Made by a program: the position numbers and the translations under genes. Positions 12,631-19,298 of a stretch of 37,587 nucleotides of DNA are shown one piece after another. Source of the stretch: a virus. The stretch is from IMG/VR virus record IMGVR_UViG_3300044635_000581, positions 1 through 37,587 of that record. One strand, 5' to 3'. Within the stretch, counting starts at the first letter, position 1. Each line of letters opens with the position of its first letter. The notes under the pieces are model-generated. The model was not told the DNA's origin. It made no database searches and saw only the letters and a list, made by a program, of their open reading frames with translations.

Positions 12631-13088
12631 CTTTTTCTGACAGAAACTGGGAACAACGAGAAACCGTACTAGGTGACCCAGCCGAACACGCTTTTGAAAC
12701 ATACGCCAAAAACGCGAACCTGTGTATTGTCCGATACGGACTCAACAGGCCACCAATCAACATGTTTCGTGTACCCGTCCAAATCAGATACACCCCCGAC
12801 TATCTAACAGATCACGGACTTGTCGAAGTTCAAGGTTGCGGGACTGACGAAACATTCAAATTTAAGCACGACAAATTGTGGGCCACTTCCCAGTGGAACA
12901 AGATGGATGACATGTGGTGGTTCCTGTGGAACCAGCCACTAGATCAACATGTGATCGCATCACACCAGTTGATTGTCCGACTAGCATCCGATGTGAACGG
13001 CATCTCCTATAGGCCAGATGGCTATTTCGATGAAACGAAACCGTTTGCCGCAATTCCGTGGGGTCGCCTGTGGGCGGCAACAAGGTGA
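12627..13088 (+). CDS. Putative PD-(D/E)XK endonuclease
   Basis: This 153-aa protein shows a nuclease-like core: PAEHAFE (Glu 20), YTPDYL (Asp 58) and LVEVQG (Glu 67, Gln 69), followed by KFKHDK. A PD ... E-x-Q pattern occurs in restriction-type and resolvase-type PD-(D/E)XK enzymes, where Gln may replace the Lys. The length suits a small structure-specific or nicking enzyme. ATG 12627 overlaps the previous stop by 4 nt. A perfect palindrome copy lies at codons 3-7. The family is probable; the substrate is unknown. Confidence 0.55.
   Translation: MTFSDRNWEQRETVLGDPAEHAFETYAKNANLCIVRYGLNRPPINMFRVPVQIRYTPDYLTDHGLVEVQGCGTDETFKFKHDKLWATSQWNKMDDMWWFLWNQPLDQHVIASHQLIVRLASDVNGISYRPDGYFDETKPFAAIPWGRLWAATR
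12634..12646. promoter_or_regulatory. Perfect 13-bp palindrome at nuclease gene start
   Basis: TTTCTGACAGAAA begins 7 nt after the ATG of the nuclease gene. A protein bound here would block transcription into, or a transcript leaving from, the start of this gene. Confidence 0.6.
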
Positions 13089-13092
13089 CGTA

Positions 13093-13500
13093 ATGAAATA
13101 CGGCTACCTAGATAAGTTTGAACGCCACGAACGTACCGTAGGCGAATTCCACACACAGTTACATGACCGTGAACGCCAACTCTACAAGACGCACAGGCAG
13201 CCAGAAAACGTGTATCAGGCATTGATGGAAACGTTACCTGGCGAGGATGTTCCGATGACCGATGAGGAACGTGAACAAGATTGGGAACTGTTCTCACAAC
13301 GTGTACAGAACGCTGGTCTGACGGAGCGCGAAACGCTGGTGGTAAACTGTATCGTGTATGGCGGTCGCAGCCTGACACAGACAGCGACCATTGTGGCGCA
13401 AGCAGAAGGGCTATCTAGGGCACCTGATAAGATGAGCATGTCTCGTTGCAGAGATCGTGCGTTCACTAAACTTCGTAAAGCATTTGAAGGAGATATCTGA
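13093..13500 (+). CDS. Sigma-70 region 4-like HTH protein
   Basis: This 135-aa protein has a charged helical N-terminal part (about 1-60) and a C-terminal helix-turn-helix (about 70-131). The latter starts NAGLTERETLVVNCIVYGGR, contains SLTQTATIVAQAEG and ends CRDRAFTKLRKAF. This follows the pattern of sigma region 4 (L-T-x-R-E-x-x-V ... S-x-x-x-x-A ... R-x-x-A-L-x-K-L). Region 2 is absent, so it is more likely a DNA-binding regulator or late-gene activator than a full sigma factor. ATG 13093 lies 4 nt after the previous stop (GTAATG). It is the clearest DNA-binding protein in this arm. Confidence 0.6.
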   Translation: MKYGYLDKFERHERTVGEFHTQLHDRERQLYKTHRQPENVYQALMETLPGEDVPMTDEEREQDWELFSQRVQNAGLTERETLVVNCIVYGGRSLTQTATIVAQAEGLSRAPDKMSMSRCRDRAFTKLRKAFEGDI

Positions 13501-13946
13501 TGGAAAGTTTGGAACCTGGAACCTGGGAATGGGGTGCTGCCGACATTATTCTTCGGCACGAAATGGATGTGACTTCCCGCAAAACTCGTGCCGAGTTCGG
13601 CCCACTGTTCGACCAGGGCATGATTGTTGCTATCGGCCAGTGTGCATGGGCTGAACTGAAACGGCTAAATGTGCCGTGGACGCTGATGGATCAGGTCAAG
13701 TTGATGGCTGGCAAGCAGCATGATTACGGGCATGGCAACATCACAAAGTTCGGGCAGATGGGTGTCCTTGTCCGTCTGTGGGACAAGATTGCACGCTACA
13801 ACAATCTGATTCGACGCAACGCCGATGCTGTCAACGAATCATTGCAGGACACGTTGATTGACATGATCGGCTATGTTGTCATCCACCAGATGTTGGCGTT
13901 GGGAACATTCATGTTCCCCCTAGAGGCAGATAAGGAGCCGTTCTGA
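13500..13946 (+). CDS. DUF1599/MazG-like nucleotide-metabolism protein
   Basis: This 148-aa protein has the core KQHDYGHGNITKFGQMGVLV (about 72-91), then RLWDKIARYNNL and NESLQDTLIDMIGYVVIH (about 112-129). The D-Y-G ... N ... G-V ... R-x-x-D-K-x-x-R ... D-T-x-x-D-x-x-x-Y order is typical of DUF1599, an all-alpha group allied to MazG pyrophosphatases and phage nucleotide modification. It may clear or provide modified nucleotides. ATG 13500 overlaps the previous stop (TGATG). AAGGAG is 7 nt upstream. Confidence 0.7.
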   Translation: MESLEPGTWEWGAADIILRHEMDVTSRKTRAEFGPLFDQGMIVAIGQCAWAELKRLNVPWTLMDQVKLMAGKQHDYGHGNITKFGQMGVLVRLWDKIARYNNLIRRNADAVNESLQDTLIDMIGYVVIHQMLALGTFMFPLEADKEPF

Positions 13947-14224
13947 TGGCACATTACGAGGATCGTGACGGAGAAATCGTATATGTACCGATTGACGAAA
14001 TTTCTGGCGAAAAAAAGATGGCTGACGGATCAATGCGATTCAAATTTTTGGGTGGCCCATACCATGACATGATCTTCCGTGTCTACCCACCCTACGACAT
14101 GATTCGTTGGCCCGACGGGACAACCTATCAGATACATCCGCCACTGAATATGAAGAAATCGAAGAAATGGGTTTACACCCATGTGCCACAATGGGAGGGG
14201 CAAACTGATGGAACCGTTAACTGA
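13946..14224 (+). CDS. Unknown 92-aa protein
   Basis: ATG 13946 overlaps the previous stop (TGATG) and has AAGGAG upstream. The protein is beta-rich with GSMRFKFLGGPYHDMIFRVY and a central Pro/Tyr-rich part (YPPYDMIRWPDG), then a basic segment NMKKSKKWVY. A two-mismatch palindrome copy is at 14001-14013. No family recognised. Confidence 0.65.
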   Translation: MAHYEDRDGEIVYVPIDEISGEKKMADGSMRFKFLGGPYHDMIFRVYPPYDMIRWPDGTTYQIHPPLNMKKSKKWVYTHVPQWEGQTDGTVN

Positions 14225-14414
14225 CCTAGATATGATTCGTGACTGGCTTGACTCTAAAGGAGTCACCTTGTGGGCTGACTGGACGCTTACTGACCCCGCT
14301 GATCGTGACATTGCAGCCTTGTGGTTCCTGCGGGAATATCATGCGTTCCAACACTATCAGAACACGCATCGTGCAACCATGCCAGCCAAAATGGGTGCCT
14401 ACGATGTTGTCTGA
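14208..14414 (+). CDS. Unknown 68-aa protein
   Basis: ATG 14208 has GGGAGGGG upstream and overlaps the previous gene by 17 nt. The protein is helical and Trp-rich (DWLDSKGVTLWADWTL, ALWFLREYHAFQHY). Function unknown. It is part of a tightly overlapping series at the end of the rightward arm. Confidence 0.6.
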   Translation: MEPLTDLDMIRDWLDSKGVTLWADWTLTDPADRDIAALWFLREYHAFQHYQNTHRATMPAKMGAYDVV

Positions 14415-14559
14415 CGAACTAGAACAACTAGAATACGACCTCGGCAGATTGGAAACCCTATTGAAACAGGCTGGTGCGCCACGGGCCATCATGGCCCGAG
14501 CCTCAGAAGCCGCCCTGGCCGTATACTGGTTACAGAAAGAACAGGCACGCAAATGTTGA
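14404..14559 (+). CDS. Unknown 51-aa helical protein
   Basis: ATG 14404 overlaps the previous gene by 11 nt. The sequence is one long amphipathic helix pair (ELEQLEYDLGRLETLLKQAG and ASEAALAVYWLQKEQ) of likely coiled-coil type. The frame stays open upstream, but that would bury it in the preceding gene. Confidence 0.5.
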   Translation: MLSDELEQLEYDLGRLETLLKQAGAPRAIMARASEAALAVYWLQKEQARKC

Positions 14560-14942
14560 CAGCAATAGACGAAAATGACGACTGGTATCAGCCATATTTC
14601 ACAGAAACCGAGATTCGTGAACTAAGAGAAGCAGAACAAGACATTCTCACAGAGTTTGAACCCACCGACTATCATGTCGTGTTCTCCATGTCAGCCCCCG
14701 AAACACAACTAGCGGCCCTGTTGGGTCACATCTGGCAGACATGGTGCGACACCCCTGAACAAGAATACTGTGATTTCCTGTTCACCATAGGAGCAAACCT
14801 GGCAGAAGCATACCTGTACGATCCGAACATCGAATACGATGAACAAACCACAGAGTACGCAACCATGTTTCTCAAAGACTTTGCGTTCACCGACGACGAA
14901 GAAGATGACGACGAAGATGACGAAGACGGCGATCTAGTGTAA
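14553..14942 (+). CDS. Acidic 129-aa protein, possible DNA mimic
   Basis: The protein is Asp/Glu-rich throughout and ends in an almost pure acidic tail (TDDEEDDDEDDEDGDLV). ATG 14553 overlaps the previous stop. The centre (MSAPETQLAALLGHIWQTW) is helical. Highly acidic small phage proteins include DNA mimics that block host nucleases, but this is only a hint. It is the last rightward gene; the coding strand is A/C-rich. The arm's terminator follows. Confidence 0.65.
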   Translation: MLTAIDENDDWYQPYFTETEIRELREAEQDILTEFEPTDYHVVFSMSAPETQLAALLGHIWQTWCDTPEQEYCDFLFTIGANLAEAYLYDPNIEYDEQTTEYATMFLKDFAFTDDEEDDDEDDEDGDLV

Positions 14943-14947
14943 GATTG

Positions 14948-14960
14948 TTTCTGCCAGAAA
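14948..14960. promoter_or_regulatory. Perfect 13-bp palindrome at arm junction
   Basis: TTTCTGCCAGAAA lies between the end of the last rightward gene and the bidirectional terminator hairpin, where no promoter is expected. It is a candidate roadblock site. Confidence 0.6.
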
Positions 14961-14967
14961 ACACGAA

Positions 14968-14992
14968 CACCCCACCCGTCACGGGTGGGGTG
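14968..14992. terminator. Bidirectional terminator between converging arms
   Basis: CACCCCACCC (14968-14977) pairs with GGGTGGGGTG (14983-14992) around GTCAC. On the leftward strand it is followed by TTCGTGTTTTCTGG, a fair U-run; on the rightward strand by CTTCGCGT. It separates rightward genes ending at 14942 from leftward genes ending at 15008. Confidence 0.75.
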
Positions 14993-15007
14993 CTTCGCGT
15001 CACCAAC

Positions 15008-15169
15008 CTATTCGTCCCAGTCACGAAACTTTCGTAAAGGTGATTTACCGACAGGTAAAGCATCGCCATCACAACAAGTGTCTTTCATGCCACACATAGG
15101 GCAACGCCAACGACATTGGACAGCAGGATAATCTTCACCACAATTCGGACATTCAAGTAGACCAGCCAT
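15008..15169 (-). CDS. Zinc-ribbon protein, 53 aa
   Basis: The start is ATG 15169, overlapping the stop of the upstream gene (TGATG). Cysteines occur in CPNCGEDYP and in CRWRCPMCGMKDTCC, enough for two zinc sites in a rubredoxin-like ribbon. It is the last gene of the leftward transcript. A longer frame to 15211 lacks a ribosome site. Function unknown. Confidence 0.65.
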   Translation of the reverse strand: MAGLLECPNCGEDYPAVQCRWRCPMCGMKDTCCDGDALPVGKSPLRKFRDWDE

Positions 15170-15297
15170 CAGATTTCTTCCAAAAATTCTATGGCACCCA
15201 CAAACTCCCAACTTCTCCCAGGTTTAGCAGGCGGCAAATCAACAGGCACAGGTTCGGTCACAGGTTCGATCACAGGTTCATCATCTGGTTCCATCAG
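15169..15297 (-). CDS. Short Glu/Pro-Val repeat protein
   Basis: From ATG 15297 (GAGGTG upstream) it encodes 42 aa: MEPDDEPV, then the repeat VIEPVTEPVPVD, then a conserved-looking end GRSWEFVGAIEFLEEI. The DNA repeat is GTGA/C-AC-C-GAACCTG, seen as GGTTCGGTCACAGGTTCGAT on the plus strand. A start at ATG 15357 would add a hydrophobic N-terminus (MPIFLTNLLLIMWVTFLLRC) and make it a membrane protein, but would overlap the upstream gene by 77 nt. The choice is open. Confidence 0.45.
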   Translation of the reverse strand: MMEPDDEPVIEPVTEPVPVDLPPAKPGRSWEFVGAIEFLEEI

Positions 15298-15454
15298 GCA
15301 CCTCAATAAAAACGTTACCCACATTATCAATAACAGATTGGTCAGGAATATGGGCATGATCCCACCCGTATCTGCCGCCATCCAGCAAGACGGGGACACC
15401 GAGAGTGACCCCGTTGAAAACGTTTCCTGTCCAATCGGTCGCAGACACAATCAC
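15281..15454 (-). CDS. 57-aa protein overlapping fibre gene end
   Basis: From GTG 15454, in a GTGA overlap with the fibre stop, the frame encodes MIVSATDWTGNVFNGVTLGV, PVLLDGGRYGWDHAHIP and a tail ending IEVPDGTR. It has a balanced, beta-rich, protein-like composition, fills the gap between the fibre and the next gene, and ends just inside the next start. These facts favour a real gene. It may be a fibre-linked or chaperone-type protein. Function unknown. Confidence 0.5.
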   Translation of the reverse strand: MIVSATDWTGNVFNGVTLGVPVLLDGGRYGWDHAHIPDQSVIDNVGNVFIEVPDGTR

Positions 15455-16857
15455 GACGCCAACCCAATGTAGGAGTTCAAGGCAAATAGTTCGGCGTCCG
15501 CCAGCGGCCGCCGAAACACTGCCGCTCCGAACATTTCCTCGTCCATAGCACCGCTAATCCTGAACGGAGCAGTGTTGTTCATATCGAAGTTTGCAATGCT
15601 CGTGTTGCCCACACGGGCATTGTTCAACGTGCAAGTGTTGTCTGACCCCCTGCGCACCAGCCCGATTACTTGAACAACCCCGTTTGTAAGAGTGGGTGAA
15701 AATCCTGGGTAGAAGTTCCAGTTCGTTGCTGTGGCACTGCCGTCACCTAGCGCAGCCTGCAAGCCCGTACCCGTGCTAAAGATGCGAAGTTCGTACCCTT
15801 TCTGTCCCGTGGGTGACAAATCGGTGGACTTGGAAACGAACCGTCTGAAGTCGGAGTTTGTTGCCCACAGTCGTTGAGCGAATACGATATGGAAGTCTTG
15901 GTTCGCCAAGAAGTTGAGCAGCGGATGGTCGGCCACCTGACAGTAGTCGTCGGTGCCTAACAGCCAGGTAGGTCGGGTCACCACCGTGGACTTGCGACCT
16001 AGCGTCGAACGATTGATCGTGACCGTCGCGGCGTTCGCAGACGACTCGGTGAACGACGTAGCACCACCCGAAGTCAACCTGGTGAAATTAGCATCAAACA
16101 CCGTAGTGCCGCCCGACCGTACCTGTGCCCGATAAACCCTGCCAGCGAGCAAATCAATCCCTGACTGTGACCCGACAGCCAGGGAAACCGTAGAGTTCGC
16201 CAACGCCACAGCAGGAACACTAGCAGTAATAGTGGCACCCACCTGTGTCCAGCCTGTATCGACCGCCAAATCGTTCGCTGCCGCACCCTCAGTCGTAGAT
16301 TTCTGAAAAAATTTCACCTCAGCAGGCGAAGCAGTCCAAGTGGCCTGCAACAACGTGACCGTACCAGCCGTAATTGTTGGAGACACCGAAGGAGAAAAAC
16401 CTGTTGCCGTAGTCCCGTTGGTAGACAAATACAAAGTCACATTCGTACCCGTATACGTAAACAACCAAGACCTGTCCGTACCAGAAGCACTATAATGGCC
16501 GACAAATGTTTGAGTGCCCGACACCACATCCATCGCTACAGCCACACGCACATCCAACGAAGTTGAAGGCGTGTACGCCGCCAAATCAGGAACCGTTGCA
16601 TTATTGCCAGCCACCCCAGGCAGATACAGATAGTTCGTGCCATTATGTGGCAACACTTGCACATCGTTCGTGTCCACACCGCCAGTAGACCCGTTCTGCC
16701 CATCCAACAAGTTGCCTGCCTGACCCTGGTTAGAAAAATTACCAGCAGCCGCATCCAACCATAACACGGGCGTTGGCAACGCCCGACCACGCTTAACAGC
16801 CCTCGGAATAATCCGAGGATTATATAGCGAATCAACAACCCCTGACAGGACTGCCAT
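15451..16857 (-). CDS. Tail fibre/spike with LamG-like domains
   Basis: This 468-aa protein is Thr/Ser/Asn/Gly-rich and beta-rich. Two segments (about 80-245 and about 305-460) look like concanavalin A/LamG sandwiches. The second begins DDYCQVADHPLLNFLANQDF, contains FVSKSTDLSPTGQKGYELRI and ends FRRPLADAELFALNSYIGLA. That closing helix is common in phage LamG proteins that bind surface glycans. The position at the end of the structural operon suits a receptor-binding protein. The ATG at 16857 lies 2 nt after the stop of the upstream fibre gene. Confidence 0.7.
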   Translation of the reverse strand: MAVLSGVVDSLYNPRIIPRAVKRGRALPTPVLWLDAAAGNFSNQGQAGNLLDGQNGSTGGVDTNDVQVLPHNGTNYLYLPGVAGNNATVPDLAAYTPSTSLDVRVAVAMDVVSGTQTFVGHYSASGTDRSWLFTYTGTNVTLYLSTNGTTATGFSPSVSPTITAGTVTLLQATWTASPAEVKFFQKSTTEGAAANDLAVDTGWTQVGATITASVPAVALANSTVSLAVGSQSGIDLLAGRVYRAQVRSGGTTVFDANFTRLTSGGATSFTESSANAATVTINRSTLGRKSTVVTRPTWLLGTDDYCQVADHPLLNFLANQDFHIVFAQRLWATNSDFRRFVSKSTDLSPTGQKGYELRIFSTGTGLQAALGDGSATATNWNFYPGFSPTLTNGVVQVIGLVRRGSDNTCTLNNARVGNTSIANFDMNNTAPFRISGAMDEEMFGAAVFRRPLADAELFALNSYIGLAS

Positions 16858-16859
16858 GT

Positions 16860-18215
16860 TCAGACACCAGTGAACGAAGTGTTCAACATGAAAGCCGTCT
16901 GGATGGTGGCACCGTTCACATACACCACCCTATAGTAGCGGGTAGTGACAGGAACAGACAGCACGACAGCAGTGTTAGCGGCCACCGTCACATCGGCAGT
17001 GTTGCGTCGCCAAGTGACGTTATCGTTAGATGATTCAATACGAATAATGCCAGCCTGGTCAGCGAACGCCATAGCGTTAAACGCAGAATAACGATGAGTG
17101 TTTGAAGCAGCAATACCAATGTCGCGGGCAGTACCGTTAAACGTTGCGGCAGCAGCCAGCGAGGTAGTGGATTCGTTATAGTAAATGTTGTTCTGTGAAA
17201 CCGAGTTGAGTGAACCGCTAGTAGCGTTCACAGGGATCGGGTTCTGTGAACCCTGGGAACGGAACCCCTGAATATAGACAGGAGAGTTCGGGAAATCTTC
17301 AACCACAACATGACCGAACGTCCAAGTAGTAGCCGAAGCAGGAGCGGTCGTACCGTTAAATTCCCACAAAAACACATACAACGGAACGGTCGCATCAGGG
17401 ATGTTTTCGTAACGGCTAGCACGAGTAGCGAACGTCGGAGTGGTTGCGGACGCACGCACCGCATCCGACAAGAATACGTCACGGCCAGTCAATTCGGTAG
17501 CAACCAGCGTACCAGGCGAAGCAGTCGTGTTAATCGTCGCCACCGTATCACCCGTAGCCCAACCGTTACGTTGCGCATCCCAGTTCACTGCCGTAGCAGT
17601 CGTACCCGTAAACAGGTTGCGAACATAGTTTCTGCCAAAAACTGTGCAAGTACCCGAACCCGAAGCAGGCCAGCCAGCAACCGTAAACTGGATAGTGTTC
17701 ACATTAACAATTGAAGCAACAGCATAGCGGCCAGGTACACCAGCAGCACCCGTGATACCACCAATCAACACGAACTGTCCAACCATCTGTGCAGTGAAAC
17801 CGTGCGACGGAACAGTCACATTCACTGTTGTAGAGTTCACAATCGTATATGCCAAACCTTCACCAATCAGGTCAGCCAACAACACTGCCATGTTGTTGTT
17901 CGCAATACGTTGCGAAGCGGTCACAGTGAAACGCAACCGCATCGAACCAACATGTGCCTGACGGCTACGAGCCAAAAATTCGGAGTTCGTAGCAGTACCA
18001 GACACAATGTTCAAACTACCAGAAGCCTGGTTGTAAGTTACACCCGACCCGACAATAGGGGTAGCAAAAAACGTGTCCAACACGCTAGAACCGACAGCCG
18101 AAAAACCTGCCGTAAGCGAAACCTGAGATGCGGTAACAACACGACGCGCAACCCCGTTAATTAGGTCAGTCGCATCAAAAGATGCGTAATCAAGATCGTT
18201 GATACTGTTTGTCAT
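16860..18215 (-). CDS. Tail fibre or baseplate-like protein
   Basis: This 451-aa protein is beta-rich with many Thr/Ser/Val/Asn. The start MTNSINDLDYASFDATDLING and repeated phrases such as STTVNVTVPSHGFTAQMVG and NDNVTWRRNTADVTVAANT suggest tandem beta-sandwich domains. It is adjacent to the LamG-like fibre, so the two may form one receptor-binding unit. GAAGGAG precedes the ATG. A one-mismatch palindrome copy is at 17629-17641. No enzymatic motif is visible. Confidence 0.6.
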   Translation of the reverse strand: MTNSINDLDYASFDATDLINGVARRVVTASQVSLTAGFSAVGSSVLDTFFATPIVGSGVTYNQASGSLNIVSGTATNSEFLARSRQAHVGSMRLRFTVTASQRIANNNMAVLLADLIGEGLAYTIVNSTTVNVTVPSHGFTAQMVGQFVLIGGITGAAGVPGRYAVASIVNVNTIQFTVAGWPASGSGTCTVFGRNYVRNLFTGTTATAVNWDAQRNGWATGDTVATINTTASPGTLVATELTGRDVFLSDAVRASATTPTFATRASRYENIPDATVPLYVFLWEFNGTTAPASATTWTFGHVVVEDFPNSPVYIQGFRSQGSQNPIPVNATSGSLNSVSQNNIYYNESTTSLAAAATFNGTARDIGIAASNTHRYSAFNAMAFADQAGIIRIESSNDNVTWRRNTADVTVAANTAVVLSVPVTTRYYRVVYVNGATIQTAFMLNTSFTGV

Positions 18216-18225
18216 TTAAACTCCT

Positions 18226-18969
18226 TCACTTTCCAGTAGAAACAAGATCGGTGTCAACCAGGTTAGACTGGGCCATCAAACCTTTCAACATTTGCGGATG
18301 CAACACCATCACAACACTAGGCACACCCAAAGCCTTATAATGTGCGAACAATTCGGGAGTCACATTGATTGCAGGGCCAGAACCAACCAGCCACACATTC
18401 GCAAACTCTTTAAACGAAACCAGAACAGCAGTTTTCATATCGTCCTCATCTACAACAACAGGTTGACCGCTGATCGGCCAAACATCAAGTTTCTGTCCAG
18501 AATACAACTTTCTAGACTTCGGCACCTCAACAGGTTGAACATGCCACGGCTCCTTATTTACGTTCCCGAAATGTAGCAACCCGAACTGGGAACAATTCTT
18601 ATTCATCCACACCAAATCGCCAACAAGATCGGCAGCCAACGCAAACCCGTCACCAGTTGTTTCCTCATGGTACGACAACCCTGGCGGTGCCGCCGAGGCA
18701 CCCGACACATGTTTCCAACATTTCCCATCCCACCGAACCTCGCCAGGACAATCCACAGGCTTATATCTAGATTTAAACAAAATGGTTTGCTGCTGGCTAG
18801 AACGGCCACCACCACCCAAACCGACCTCGCAACCCGCCTTCTGTGAAGCATCAAACAATGCGACCAGACGGCGACGCAACTCTGGATGCAACATCATCCA
18901 AGACTCACGGGACTCTAACTGTGGCAACGTTAAACGGGCATTATTGTAACCGAACATGTAGGTTTTCAT
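18226..18969 (-). CDS. Endolysin, M15 (VanY-like) peptidase
   Basis: This 247-aa protein has the M15 metal site: SYHEETTGDGFALAAD (His 101, Asp 114) and EPWH (Glu 140, His 143). The usual S-x-H-x6-D has here a longer insert between His and Asp. The N-terminal part has GRSSQQQTILFKSRY (about 56-70), the R-S-x-x-Q-Q region common in M15 phage lysins. M15 enzymes cut peptide links of peptidoglycan. The last 90 residues form a separate domain (VLVSFKEFANVWLVGSGPAI and onward), which may bind the wall. ATG 18969 overlaps the stop of the membrane protein gene, which fits a lysis pair. Confidence 0.8.
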   Translation of the reverse strand: MKTYMFGYNNARLTLPQLESRESWMMLHPELRRRLVALFDASQKAGCEVGLGGGGRSSQQQTILFKSRYKPVDCPGEVRWDGKCWKHVSGASAAPPGLSYHEETTGDGFALAADLVGDLVWMNKNCSQFGLLHFGNVNKEPWHVQPVEVPKSRKLYSGQKLDVWPISGQPVVVDEDDMKTAVLVSFKEFANVWLVGSGPAINVTPELFAHYKALGVPSVVMVLHPQMLKGLMAQSNLVDTDLVSTGK

Positions 18970-19298
18970 GCCGTCAACTCCAATCCCGTAACAACTTTCC
19001 GTTTATTAGATGATTTCGTAACTTTCTGATCGACCTCTACTAACAAACCAAACAACGTATCATGCCCCACAGCCAACTCGTCAACCCTGTCATGTACGGC
19101 CTGCAACTGTAATTCGGCAGTTTCCCGATGCGCTTTAATCAAATCCAACACAACCTCCTGGTTGTGTTGGATCGTTTTCAACTCTGCGGTTTGCTCAATA
19201 TGTTGATTAGTGGAAGCAGACCTAGAACGCCACACCGTCAACACCGTGCCAGCCAAACCTAGAACACCAACAATGGTCGCAGACACTACCGCTTCCAT
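18966..19298 (-). CDS. Membrane protein with coiled coil, possible holin
   Basis: This 110-aa protein has one N-terminal hydrophobic helix (VVSATIVGVLGLAGTVLTVW, about 4-23), an Arg-rich stop (RSRS) and a long helical part (about 35-95). It ends Lys-rich. The topology fits a holin of the N-in or signal-anchor type, or a spanin-like protein. It precedes the endolysin gene with a 4-nt overlap, a typical lysis arrangement. ATG 19298 overlaps the previous stop (TGATG) and is preferred to GTG 19301. Confidence 0.6.
   Translation of the reverse strand: MEAVVSATIVGVLGLAGTVLTVWRSRSASTNQHIEQTAELKTIQHNQEVVLDLIKAHRETAELQLQAVHDRVDELAVGHDTLFGLLVEVDQKVTKSSNKRKVVTGLELTA

Noticed and set aside
16300-16312. 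TTTCTGAAAAAAT as a further palindrome copy (also 26201, 29064 and 34786 regions)
   Set aside because: These lack the CA half-site or have at least two core changes and are no better than chance, so they are not counted.
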